Source of the DNA: Lachnospiraceae bacterium KM106-2
Lineage (GTDB): Bacteria > Bacillota > Clostridia > Lachnospirales > Lachnospiraceae
Direction of reading: 5' to 3'
NCBI GenBank assembly: GCA_009731425.1
Contig: AP018794.1
Span: 2,859,960-2,923,959, forward strand
DNA: 64,000 nucleotides
This document shows, in pieces, positions 55,532 through 63,903 of the stretch. A model generated the notes under the pieces. That model was not told where the DNA came from. It searched no databases and saw only the letters and a list, made by a program, of their open reading frames with translations. The position numbers were made by a program, and so were the translations under genes. Position 1 is the stretch's first letter. Each line of letters opens with the position of its first letter.

Positions 55532-56826
55532 TTGGTTAATAGAATTTGTGTTATAAAAATTTGGCCATCACAATGTAATTGTATATCACCATCATATTTT
55601 TCTACGATTGCTTTCGCATTTTCCAATCCAAACCCATGATTTAGCGAGTCATCTTTCGTCGTTTCAAGACTATGAACATCCACTTTTTCATTTACACCAT
55701 TTCGAATCTCAATCGAAAGATATTTAAAACGGGTGTTTATTCTAAGCATGATCTTTTTATTAGTCTTATCCGTCAACTTAGAGCTGGCCTCAATCGCATT
55801 ATCCAATAGAATGCCAATTACAACTGCCAATTCAATTTCATCCATATATAATTTCTCTGGTAATAATAATTTGTAATCAATCTTAGCTCCAATCTCTCTT
55901 GCATAGTTCATCTTGCTCTGTAAGATACCGTCCAGTGCCGGAATTCCCGTATTTACCACCTTAATCAACTCGTCCACCTTACCAGTCAAAGATGTTATAT
56001 ACTCCTCCGCTTCATGAGATTCATCTTTCTCAATCATACTTGTGATAGCGATCAAACTATTTTTCATATCATGATATAACTTCCTTGCATCATTCTGCGA
56101 TCGATATAATTCCTCATAATGATCTTTCTGTGTCTTCAATTGTATCTTTAAAAATGAGGTCTTTTGTGCTTCTAATTCCAAAGCCGTCTGCCGATCGATC
56201 ATGATAAAGATAAAAATAGTGGCAATGATTAAGAGTACAACCGCACCAAGCGATAATAAAATCAACTTTTTATCATGACTTTGATACATAAATCTAGATA
56301 ACAAAATACAAACCAACTCAAAACTAATTGGCGTAATTAGTACTGCTATAATAAAAGGAATTGATAATTTCTTTTGCCCTTTATGTACTAAAATAATTAA
56401 AAACGAAACAATACAATAATACAAATATAGCGATACTAAAATTCCTACCATAAAAAGGATTACGGAAGAATGTATTTTGGAAACTTCCCTCTGAAAAATC
56501 AAACTCGTCATCATTCCTGCAAAAATCTCACATAAATTTAACAGAACAATGTTAATTACAGATAACAATATTCGATTTCTCTTACTGTCTTCATATACTT
56601 CCCCACATAAAAAAGATGGTAATATACCAGTAATAACAGTTAACCCATCTACTCCCTTAACATTTGTTACACTCAGTGTACAATTCAAAACAATGCAAAA
56701 TCCGATACCAATATACCAAATTACTCTATTCTCTTTCTTTTTCCACATTACCGACAAAAATCTTAAAAATAATAAATTCTGTACGATCCCTGCCAGCAGA
56801 AGAGCAATAAACTTGGCTGCATTCAT
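55516..56826 (-). CDS. AgrC-type GHKL sensor histidine kinase
   Basis: A 436-residue kinase. The N-terminal half has about six membrane helices, as in AgrC receptors. The cytoplasmic half shows the dimerisation/phospho-acceptor block RKLYHDMKNSLIAI (His at about 251), the N box in GILLDNAIEAS and the G box HGFGLENAKAIVEKYDG of GHKL kinases. Its ATGA overlap with the upstream response regulator is 4 bases. It should sense the peptide made from agrD. The pair corresponds to AgrC/AgrA. Confidence 0.9.
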   Translation of the reverse strand: MNAAKFIALLLAGIVQNLLFLRFLSVMWKKKENRVIWYIGIGFCIVLNCTLSVTNVKGVDGLTVITGILPSFLCGEVYEDSKRNRILLSVINIVLLNLCEIFAGMMTSLIFQREVSKIHSSVILFMVGILVSLYLYYCIVSFLIILVHKGQKKLSIPFIIAVLITPISFELVCILLSRFMYQSHDKKLILLSLGAVVLLIIATIFIFIMIDRQTALELEAQKTSFLKIQLKTQKDHYEELYRSQNDARKLYHDMKNSLIAITSMIEKDESHEAEEYITSLTGKVDELIKVVNTGIPALDGILQSKMNYAREIGAKIDYKLLLPEKLYMDEIELAVVIGILLDNAIEASSKLTDKTNKKIMLRINTRFKYLSIEIRNGVNEKVDVHSLETTKDDSLNHGFGLENAKAIVEKYDGDIQLHCDGQIFITQILLTNKCPK

Positions 56827-57533
56827 CTAACTCCCCCTAGCAAAAAGGTATTATACATCCGCTTTACATCCCCCCGCTTGCGAACGCTAATATCTACTTC
56901 AATATTGTTAATTAACCTAATCTTTTTTTCACCAATTTCTTTAATATATCGCATGTTAACAATGAATCCTTGATGAACTCGAATAAATCCATACATACTT
57001 AGATCATTCTGAACCTCATTCAAAGATCCGTCAAAGGAATAGCTCTTTGCTTCTGTAAAAACAGTCAACTGGCGATAGTACCCCGAAATATAATAGATAT
57101 CCTTTACCTGAAGTTTTGTTTTTCTGCCATTATAGGAAAACTCATATCGAATATGACTATCCCTATACTCACACATAGCCCGATCAAATTCTCTTAATAA
57201 CTCTTCCTCGTCAATGGGTTTTACAAGGAAATAAAATGCCTTTACATAAAAGGACTTAAATATGTACTGTTGATAACTCGAAACAAAAATAATGGTTACA
57301 TCCTGATTCTGCGCACGAAGAATTTCTGCCGTCTCAATACCATTTTTTCCTTTCATCTCTACATCCATAAATAAGATTTCTGGAATTGGCTCCTCAATAA
57401 TACGATGCAGTAGTTCATCACCACTCTCATACTCTAGAAATTCTAATGTCTCCCATTGTTTTCTTAAACCAGCTAGAATTGTTTTTATCTTAATTCGGAC
57501 CTTGCGATCATCATCACAGATTCCAATATACAT
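56823..57533 (-). CDS. AgrA-type LytTR response regulator
   Basis: A 236-residue regulator. Receiver domain at 1-120 with the acidic pocket CDDD (6-9), phospho-acceptor D57 (LFMDVEMKGKNG) and the lysine in FLVKPIDEE. LytTR DNA-binding domain at about 130-236 (FSYNGRKTKLQVKDIYYISGY; GFIRVHQGFIVNMRYIKEIG). LytTR domains recognise direct repeats of about 9 bp; matching repeats lie before agrB and agrD. Read 35 bases after agrB and overlapping the kinase gene. Confidence 0.93.
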   Translation of the reverse strand: MYIGICDDDRKVRIKIKTILAGLRKQWETLEFLEYESGDELLHRIIEEPIPEILFMDVEMKGKNGIETAEILRAQNQDVTIIFVSSYQQYIFKSFYVKAFYFLVKPIDEEELLREFDRAMCEYRDSHIRYEFSYNGRKTKLQVKDIYYISGYYRQLTVFTEAKSYSFDGSLNEVQNDLSMYGFIRVHQGFIVNMRYIKEIGEKKIRLINNIEVDISVRKRGDVKRMYNTFLLGGVR

Positions 57534-57568
57534 TTTTGCACCTACTTTATTTCTTTTTACATATTATA

Positions 57569-58144
57569 TCATACTTCCCTTTGTTTTCCATAAATTACCG
57601 AGAATCCGACAGCGCCGATCGCATATGTCATACACCATCCATACTCACATAATGGCTGATTCCATAAAAAGAATACTGCAATAGCTGCAAAAACGATCAG
57701 ATATACTTTACATTTCTTTGCTAAATAAATCTTTTCCTTTTCTGACAAAGGTTTATTACTACTTTCCACTGGTGCTAAGATCCAAATTGCTATGGATACT
57801 AATAGCAGCAGCGTCATTCCAACTCCTAAATACAGAGTCTGCGGCATAAAATAAATAGATAAAACAAAAATTGTATATACCATAACCAATGTCATTAAAC
57901 AGCGAAAATGGGTACTTGCATGAAATCCTCCGGCAATGGATCGGATTGGAACAAAAAACGCAATAAAGATCAATGTCTTAACAAACGTATGGGTCAATAC
58001 ACTAAGTACTAAAATAACTACAAGATTCATAATTGTAGATAACATTAATTCAAAACAGTAATCATACATTTCCTGCTCTTCTTCTTTTACAACATTCTGT
58101 CGAATCATAAACTTTGTAACTCCTCTTGCCATTCCCTCTAACAT
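57569..58144 (-). CDS. agrB: AgrB-type peptide-processing membrane protease
   Basis: A 191-residue membrane protease with about five helices. The catalytic pair H75 and C82 sits in RSIAGGFHASTHFRC, the AgrB signature. It cleaves AgrD and makes the thiolactone. GGAGGTGA precedes the ATG. It heads the operon agrB, regulator, kinase; agrD comes last and separately, unlike the agrB-D-C-A order of staphylococci. Confidence 0.94.
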   Translation of the reverse strand: MLEGMARGVTKFMIRQNVVKEEEQEMYDYCFELMLSTIMNLVVILVLSVLTHTFVKTLIFIAFFVPIRSIAGGFHASTHFRCLMTLVMVYTIFVLSIYFMPQTLYLGVGMTLLLLVSIAIWILAPVESSNKPLSEKEKIYLAKKCKVYLIVFAAIAVFFLWNQPLCEYGWCMTYAIGAVGFSVIYGKQREV

Positions 58145-58165
58145 CCAAATATCACCTCCGATGCT

Positions 58166-58194
58166 AACGTATCACAAAATTTACCAAGATACAA
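58166..58194 (-). promoter_or_regulatory. promoter of agrB
   Basis: On the minus strand, TTGTAT at 58189-58194, 17 bp, and TACGTT at 58166-58171 preceded by TGA (extended -10). It is weak by itself, as expected for an activator-dependent promoter. Confidence 0.5.
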
Positions 58195-58202
58195 GATGCT
58201 TC

Positions 58203-58237
58203 TACCAAAGTGTTGTCTAAATACACAAAAGTGTAGG
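58203..58237 (-). promoter_or_regulatory. LytTR-type direct repeat upstream of agrB
   Basis: Two AAAGTGT cores at 58207-58213 and 58228-58234, 21 bp apart. The nearer core begins 13 bp from the -35, the same distance as at agrD. Confidence 0.68.
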
Positions 58238-58246
58238 TAAAAATGT

Positions 58247-58284
58247 AAAAAACTGTAACAAGATTATTCCTGTTACAGTTCTCT
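58247..58284 (-). terminator. terminator of the TtcA-like gene
   Basis: On the minus strand, AACTGTAACA and TGTTACAGTT pair, followed by TTTTTT. Confidence 0.88.
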
Positions 58285-58285
58285 T

Positions 58286-59137
58286 TTACTCTTTATTCTT
58301 TTTTCCACGTTCGTCATAATCATCAAGGAAATTATATTCCATTTCATTATCATGATATCCGATCAAAGTCGTTAAATTAACATTATGAACACTCTTGAAA
58401 ATGTTCATCTCGATATTTGGATTGATCGTACGGAACTTCTTGATCAATTGTTTCATTTCCTGACGTTTTGATCCACCGCCTAAGTTATCTGTGATCGTAC
58501 AATGTTCTGTAAAACGACAAGCACATTGAATAAAGTGAAGATCATTATATCTCGCCCAGTTGATCACTTCTTGCTCTTTTACAAGATACATTGGACGGAT
58601 CAATTCCATTCCTTCATGGTTCGTACTATGAAGTTTTGGCATCATTGTCTGAACTTGTCCACCGTATAGCATTCCCATAAGGATCGTCTCGATCACATCA
58701 TCGAAATGATGTCCTAATGCAATCTTATTGCACCCCAATTTCTTTGCTTCTTTATATAAATAACCACGTCTCATACGAGCACATAAGTAACATGGTGACT
58801 GATCAATATCTGCAACAATATCAAAAATATCAGTTTCAAACATCTTAATCGGAATGTTTAATGTCTTTGCATTATCGATGATCATTTGTTTGTTGATTTC
58901 ATTATATCCTGGGTTCATTACGATAAACTCAAGTTCAAAATGCATTTGTCCATGACGTTGTAATTCCTGCATACATTTTGCAAGAAGCATAGAATCTTTA
59001 CCACCTGAAATACAGACTGCTATTTTGTCCCCTTCTTTAATTAACTCATAACGTTTGATTCCACGTACAAATGGAACCCATACTTCCTTACGGAAACGTT
59101 TAATGATACTGCGTTCTATCTCTTGATATCTCTCCAT
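58286..59137 (-). CDS. TtcA-like tRNA-thiolation ATPase (PP-loop)
   Basis: A 283-residue N-type PP-loop ATPase with SGGKDS (about 46-51), CYLC (about 118-121) and an HCT/ACRF block with further cysteines (about 205-216). This fits the TtcA/TilS group, whose TtcA branch makes 2-thiocytidine in tRNA with an Fe-S cluster. It follows a cysteine desulfurase by 23 bases, suggesting a dedicated sulfur source. TtcA and a lipoyl/thio-purine role are alternatives; the desulfurase neighbour favours tRNA thiolation. AAAGGTATTACA precedes the ATG. Confidence 0.86.
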   Translation of the reverse strand: MERYQEIERSIIKRFRKEVWVPFVRGIKRYELIKEGDKIAVCISGGKDSMLLAKCMQELQRHGQMHFELEFIVMNPGYNEINKQMIIDNAKTLNIPIKMFETDIFDIVADIDQSPCYLCARMRRGYLYKEAKKLGCNKIALGHHFDDVIETILMGMLYGGQVQTMMPKLHSTNHEGMELIRPMYLVKEQEVINWARYNDLHFIQCACRFTEHCTITDNLGGGSKRQEMKQLIKKFRTINPNIEMNIFKSVHNVNLTTLIGYHDNEMEYNFLDDYDERGKKNKE

Positions 59138-59160
59138 TGTAATACCTTTCTATCTATAAT

Positions 59161-60279
59161 TTAAGTAAGTTCATTATAACATGCGTCAAAACATTTTAGG
59201 AACTCATCAATTTCTTCCTTTGTTGTCAAATGACTCATACTGATTCTCCATGATGCTAATGCATTTTTGCGATCATGAGATACAGAATAAACTGCACGCG
59301 ATGGCGTATTCGGTACGGAACAAGCTGATTTTGTTGATACAAAGATGCCTTTGTCATCGAGTGACTTCTGAAATACTGCTGATTTTACTCCTTTTACACT
59401 TAAATTTAAAGTAAATGGAATAGACTCTTTCGTACTATTGATCGTCACCAATTTATAAGCTGCAAACTGTGTCCTTAAATAATCATTTAATTGCTTTACA
59501 TGATCGTAACGAGATTGTTGTTCGCGAAATGCGATCTCCATGGCCTTTTCCATTGCTCCTGCCATGGCTAGTACGGGGGTTCCACTTCGATAAATCGTTG
59601 TACTTGCTCCACCATGAATAATTGGTTCTAAAATAACGCCTTCCTTCTTCACAAGAAGTCCAAATCCATTGATTCCAAAGAATTTATGAGGGGCACAAGT
59701 AAAACAGTCTACGTTGTCCAGATTAAGAGGGATCTTACCTGCTGCCTGTGTTCCATCTGTGTGGAAATGACAGTTTGGATATTGCTTTAGTAGTTCTCCA
59801 ATTTCCTCAATCGGTTGTTTTACTCCAAGTTCACTATCAACATAACCAATGGTTACAAGGATGGTATCATTTCGAAGAAGTTCTTTTAAATGTTCCATAT
59901 CTACCGTACCATCTCTTGTGATATCCACTAGATCGATCTCATAACCGATACTTTGAAGATACGTTAATGTTCCACTAACGCTGGAATGCTCTAACCCTGT
60001 AGAAATAATGTGCTTTCCATTTTTGTGGTAACTTGACACAATCCCCTTAATTGCCAGATTATTAGATTCACTCGCACCTGAGGTATAAATAATTTCTTCT
60101 GGTTTTACGTTAAGAAGTTGGGCTATTTTTGCAGTTGACTCATTAATTCTTTCCGCTGCTTTCATTCCTAATGAATGAGTTGAATTCGGATTTGCGATAT
60201 AGTCTTTTGTAAGCTGTATATATTGATCCAATACGATAGGGTCTACCGGAGTATTGGCTGCATAGTCTAAATAAATCAT
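59161..60279 (-). CDS. cysteine desulfurase, NifS/IscS type
   Basis: A 372-residue PLP enzyme that removes sulfur from cysteine. The PLP lysine is in CAPHKFFGINGFG. The active-site cysteine is in VSTKSACSVPN, the short-loop form close to IscS/NifS. The ATG at 60279 has AGGTGG upstream; a GTG 12 bases earlier is inside that site. Partner: the TtcA-like gene 23 bases on. No NifU/IscU scaffold is adjacent, so direct sulfur donation to tRNA is likely. Confidence 0.93.
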   Translation of the reverse strand: MIYLDYAANTPVDPIVLDQYIQLTKDYIANPNSTHSLGMKAAERINESTAKIAQLLNVKPEEIIYTSGASESNNLAIKGIVSSYHKNGKHIISTGLEHSSVSGTLTYLQSIGYEIDLVDITRDGTVDMEHLKELLRNDTILVTIGYVDSELGVKQPIEEIGELLKQYPNCHFHTDGTQAAGKIPLNLDNVDCFTCAPHKFFGINGFGLLVKKEGVILEPIIHGGASTTIYRSGTPVLAMAGAMEKAMEIAFREQQSRYDHVKQLNDYLRTQFAAYKLVTINSTKESIPFTLNLSVKGVKSAVFQKSLDDKGIFVSTKSACSVPNTPSRAVYSVSHDRKNALASWRISMSHLTTKEEIDEFLKCFDACYNELT

Positions 60280-60348
60280 TTTAATTCCCACCTTTTATAT
60301 ATGCTTTGTATTCTATACCTAAAATCAAAATACGTCAAGTTAAGGGAC

Positions 60349-60393
60349 AAACGAATATGTCACCATGCATATTACATGGTGACATATTCGTTT
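60349..60393. terminator. long hairpin after hslO
   Basis: AAACGAATATGTCACCATG and CATGGTGACATATTCGTTT form a perfect 19-bp stem with a 7-base loop. On the minus strand it is followed by only a short T stretch. Confidence 0.7.
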
Positions 60394-60411
60394 CCAGCAT
60401 TCAAATAACTC

Positions 60412-61290
60412 TTATTTGCTTCTTTTAATAATTTCTTTTAATTCATCTACGCTAAATTCGTAGTTTGTATTACAGAAATGACAGTTTACTTCGATTGGTT
60501 TGTTGTCGTCGATCATTTCTTGGATATCTTTTTTCCCAATGCTTACAATTGCTTTTTCTACTCTTTCTTTCGAACAATTGCAATCGAATTTTGTGTCCAT
60601 TTTGTCCATGATCTCTAAACCAAAATCACCTAATACGTGTTCTAGGATCATTTCTGGTGTCATATCTTGGTCTAATAGACTTGTGATAGATGTAATCTCT
60701 TTAATCTTCGCTTCTAATTGATCGATAACAGAATCTTCTGCAAATGGAAGTAATTGAATGATGAATCCGCCCGCTTGACGAACTGTATTATCTTTGTTCA
60801 TTAGAACGCCTAATGCTACACTTGAAGGTACCTGTTCACTATTGGCAAAGTAATAAGTGATATCTTCTGCGATCTCTCCAGTTACTAATTGTGTTTGTCC
60901 TACATATGGTTCTTTTAATCCCATATCTTTGATTACACTTAACACACCTAGATCTAAGGCTTTACCTACATCTAATTTACCTGCTTCACTTGGAGGAAGC
61001 ATTACATTTGGATTGTATACGTAACCTTTTACATCACCTTTTGCATCCGCTGTTACTGTTAATCCTTTAATCGGACCACTACATTGGATCTGTAATGTTA
61101 ATAGATCTTTTTCACTTTTCATCATACTTCCCATCATTGCACCTGCTGTTAATAATCTTCCTAGTGCTGCTGTTGCGACTGGGCTTGTATTATGAGCTGC
61201 TCTTGCATGCTCTACCATTTCTCTTGTAGTACATGCAAATGCACGAATTTGATTGTTTGCCGCTGTGGCTCTTACGATATAATCTGACAT
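60412..61290 (-). CDS. hslO: Hsp33 redox-regulated chaperone
   Basis: A 292-residue holdase switched on by oxidation. The C-terminal zinc switch is CNC (238-240 region) and CHFC (about 270-273). The N-terminal domain has the family block (LLTLQIQCSGPIKGLTVTADAKGDVKGYV). GGGAAC precedes the ATG. A methyltransferase gene lies 21 bases upstream. Confidence 0.97.
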   Translation of the reverse strand: MSDYIVRATAANNQIRAFACTTREMVEHARAAHNTSPVATAALGRLLTAGAMMGSMMKSEKDLLTLQIQCSGPIKGLTVTADAKGDVKGYVYNPNVMLPPSEAGKLDVGKALDLGVLSVIKDMGLKEPYVGQTQLVTGEIAEDITYYFANSEQVPSSVALGVLMNKDNTVRQAGGFIIQLLPFAEDSVIDQLEAKIKEITSITSLLDQDMTPEMILEHVLGDFGLEIMDKMDTKFDCNCSKERVEKAIVSIGKKDIQEMIDDNKPIEVNCHFCNTNYEFSVDELKEIIKRSK

Positions 61291-61311
61291 AATTTTATGT
61301 TCCCTTCTATT

Positions 61312-62124
61312 TTATTGCTCTATATATAATTTATCTTCTTGTCTCTTTTCTCTTGCTACAAAATAAACACGTTCGCTGTTATCCTTTGGCGGCTCCATCG
61401 TAAACGCATCATAACAAGCAACGAATTCCATTCCTGCTTCTTCTAATAAACGTTTTACGGTATCGATGGAATAAGCTCTTTGGTAATGCGTTTCATCAAA
61501 ACGACGGAAGATCGTCTCATCTTCATCATCTCTAACATAAAGAGTTAAATCGTATTCGTTTGCTTTTTCCTCAGGATAGTAGTAGTTGTCCCAAATGAAA
61601 CTACAATCTTCTCGGTTCTCTGCAATTGTGTTGTTAGCTAAAATATTAGCATATTTGTATTCTGTATTCATATCAAATACAAATAATCCTTTTGGATCAA
61701 GATAATTGTTAACCAAATGGAATACTTCTAATAAATCCTCTTCCTCCATGATATAGTTCATGCTATCACAGATACTAACTACGGCAGCTACTGTTCCATA
61801 TAGTTCGAACTCTCTCATGTCCTGTAATAAGTATAACGTATTTTTACGTCTATCATTCTCGCCTAAAGAAGCTTCTTCTAATTCTTCCTTCTTCTCCATG
61901 GCAATTGTAAGCATCTCTTCTGCGTTATCGATACCGATCATATCAAAACCACGTTTTGCAAGACACTCTGTTATACTGCCTGTCCCACATCCGAGATCAA
62001 GTACAAGACCTTCCTTCACACCATATTTATCAAACAAACTTACCACATAGTCACTCCACTTATCATATGGAATATTATCCATAAACGCATCGTAGACTTG
62101 TGCAAATCCTGAATATGCTTCCAT
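61312..62124 (-). CDS. SAM-dependent methyltransferase
   Basis: A 270-residue class I methyltransferase. Motif I is VLDLGCGTGSITE (about 40-52), then MIGIDNAEEML, and VSICDSMNYIMEEEDL for the acidic loop. The C-terminus holds a family-type YRAYSIDTVKRLLEEAGMEF block. GGAGG precedes the ATG. It ends 21 bases before hslO. Substrate unknown. Confidence 0.9.
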   Translation of the reverse strand: MEAYSGFAQVYDAFMDNIPYDKWSDYVVSLFDKYGVKEGLVLDLGCGTGSITECLAKRGFDMIGIDNAEEMLTIAMEKKEELEEASLGENDRRKNTLYLLQDMREFELYGTVAAVVSICDSMNYIMEEEDLLEVFHLVNNYLDPKGLFVFDMNTEYKYANILANNTIAENREDCSFIWDNYYYPEEKANEYDLTLYVRDDEDETIFRRFDETHYQRAYSIDTVKRLLEEAGMEFVACYDAFTMEPPKDNSERVYFVAREKRQEDKLYIEQ

Positions 62125-62153
62125 TTTATTTCCTCCTGGAATCTCTCACAAAT

Positions 62154-62184
62154 ATGATTCGTGTGCCAAAGACACACGAATCAT
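62154..62184 (-). terminator. hairpin between the small membrane gene and the methyltransferase
   Basis: ATGATTCGTGTG and CACACGAATCAT form a 12-bp stem with a 7-base loop; the T run is weak. Confidence 0.6.
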
Positions 62185-62230
62185 AGAATCTAGCGACATT
62201 TTAGCAATATTTATGTTAATAGTCAATTTT

Positions 62231-62554
62231 TTATTGTTTAAAGAGTTCAATCACAAGTCCTGCAATCTCTCCACCCACTGCGGCGAAAAAATATAAGATC
62301 AAATATCCAATTGAAAATACCCCGCCGGTAAAAAAATAAGAAATTAAGAACATTAATGCAACGACCAGCGGATAGTACCAGTAAAAATCATCGTCTATTG
62401 TCAGTACAAGACCGGATAGAAAACATAGCCATGTTAAGATTACCTGCATATATATAGTAAAGACTTCTCTCTCTCCTATTATGCATGGAATGAGATAAAA
62501 AAATATTCCCCACATAGCTATATATGGCATCATGACTTTTATTCGGTCACTCAT
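62231..62554 (-). CDS. small polytopic membrane protein, unknown function
   Basis: A 107-residue protein with about four short hydrophobic helices and an acidic turn (TIDDDFYWYYP). No ribosome site of normal strength is seen (GGATGG at about 12 bases). It resembles small YczE- or DUF-type membrane proteins only in general character. The gene call is moderate. Confidence 0.6.
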   Translation of the reverse strand: MSDRIKVMMPYIAMWGIFFYLIPCIIGEREVFTIYMQVILTWLCFLSGLVLTIDDDFYWYYPLVVALMFLISYFFTGGVFSIGYLILYFFAAVGGEIAGLVIELFKQ

Positions 62555-62707
62555 ATTTTGTTACCATCCACAAATCTATACTCTAATATAAAATATTCCT
62601 AATTGCAAGCAATGTTTCTTGTCTCGCATACAAAATGGCACTTTTCTTGAAAGTCGTTTAGAATTCATAATTTCGTACATACTCTAATTAGAAAGGAAGG
62701 GGTACCC

Positions 62708-62944
62708 ATGACAAAGAAAAAAGAAGAAAAGCCAATCGACTTTTCTAAATTAAGACCGGAAGAGCTAGTAAAATATGAGATTGCAAAGGAATTAGGCCTT
62801 TTTGATAAAGTAATGGATTCTGGATGGAAAAGTCTATCTGCCAAAGAAACCGGACGTATTGGCGGTCTGATCACCAAGAGAAAAAGAGAACGTAAGAAGA
62901 TGCATGAACAACAAGAGAATAAAACTGCTGAACAAACCTCTTAA
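62708..62944 (+). CDS. alpha/beta-type small acid-soluble spore protein
   Basis: A 78-residue SASP. ELVKYEIAKELGLFDKV and GWKSLSAKETGRIGGLITK match the two conserved blocks of alpha/beta-type SASPs, DNA-coating spore proteins. The N- and C-termini are lysine-rich. AAAGGAAGGGG precedes the ATG by about 6 bases. It shows that the organism forms spores. No clear forespore (sigma-G) promoter was found by eye. Confidence 0.9.
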   Translation: MTKKKEEKPIDFSKLRPEELVKYEIAKELGLFDKVMDSGWKSLSAKETGRIGGLITKRKRERKKMHEQQENKTAEQTS

Positions 62945-62964
62945 TCCTATCATGTTAACAAAGA

Positions 62965-63020
62965 AAAAATAGCCAGAGAAAATAAATATAAAAGAGCTCT
63001 TATTTTTTCTGGCTATTATT
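62965..63020. terminator. bidirectional terminator between convergent genes
   Basis: AATAGCCAGA-GAAAATAA and TTATTTTT-TCTGGCTATT form a stem around a loop of about 14 bases. T runs lie on both strands. Confidence 0.8.
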
Positions 63021-63028
63021 GTTACATC

Positions 63029-63844
63029 CTATGCTCCTATCGTACAAAGACTTCCGACCTGTTGATATCCAACCTTTTTGTAACATCCATTGGATGCTGG
63101 GTAATCCGCATTCGTATAAAGGACCGGTACTAAGCCTTTCTCCAAAATAATTTGTGTGACCGAACGCATTAAATTAAAGGTATAACCCTTTCTCCTGAAT
63201 CTAGGCACTGCATAAACATTAGAGAATTTCGCCATCCCATCATCTAATACGATTGATGCCATAGAGGTGATTTCATGCTCTTGGTTCTCCCATACAAAAA
63301 ATGTTCCATTCTCTATCTTCTGTTGCACGGACCTTTTGCATTGCTCTCGATCAGGTTCACTTCCAAGTGCCTCTGTTTCAAATTCATATTTATATTGAGT
63401 TAGTACATCAATGTCCTTATTACAAGCTTTTCTCATAGCTCCTTCACAATGATCATTGCTCATTAAGACACGATCACATCGAAATGAAAATAGAATAAAC
63501 TGAATCTTTAGCTTATGATCAAATACAGGGTTTCTTTGTAGCTGATCTGCTAATTGATGTGACATATTATATGTATATCCTTCTTCAACTGGGAATTCTA
63601 CATGTAAGCACTCAGCGATTTGCTGCTTCTCGTCTGCTGTAATCGTTTCTACTGTCCACACCCATACTGGAAAAGGTCTGCACGATTGACAGATAATAAT
63701 TCTTTTATGATCCGTATAAACTCGGTCTGGCTGATTCTTTAAAATAGCTGCTAAAATGGAAAATGTGATCCTATTATTCTTCATAATTTCAGTATCAACC
63801 ACGTCACTTTGTTTCTCATAATAATCCAATCCATACTTTCTCAT
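63029..63844 (-). CDS. GNAT-family N-acetyltransferase
   Basis: A 271-residue protein with a C-terminal GNAT domain: ASIVLDDGMAKFSNVYAVPRFRRKGYTFNLM (the R-x-x-G loop) and YPASNGCYKKVGYQQVG (about 190-260). The N-terminal half (1-150) is divergent and may bind the substrate. A GAGGGAAAG site precedes the ATG. It stands alone; substrate unknown. Confidence 0.86.
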   Translation of the reverse strand: MRKYGLDYYEKQSDVVDTEIMKNNRITFSILAAILKNQPDRVYTDHKRIIICQSCRPFPVWVWTVETITADEKQQIAECLHVEFPVEEGYTYNMSHQLADQLQRNPVFDHKLKIQFILFSFRCDRVLMSNDHCEGAMRKACNKDIDVLTQYKYEFETEALGSEPDREQCKRSVQQKIENGTFFVWENQEHEITSMASIVLDDGMAKFSNVYAVPRFRRKGYTFNLMRSVTQIILEKGLVPVLYTNADYPASNGCYKKVGYQQVGSLCTIGA

Positions 63845-63903
63845 CTACTTTCCCTCCTCTATTATTTTGTATATTATAACCCTTACCACCGAATAAAAAC
63901 AGC

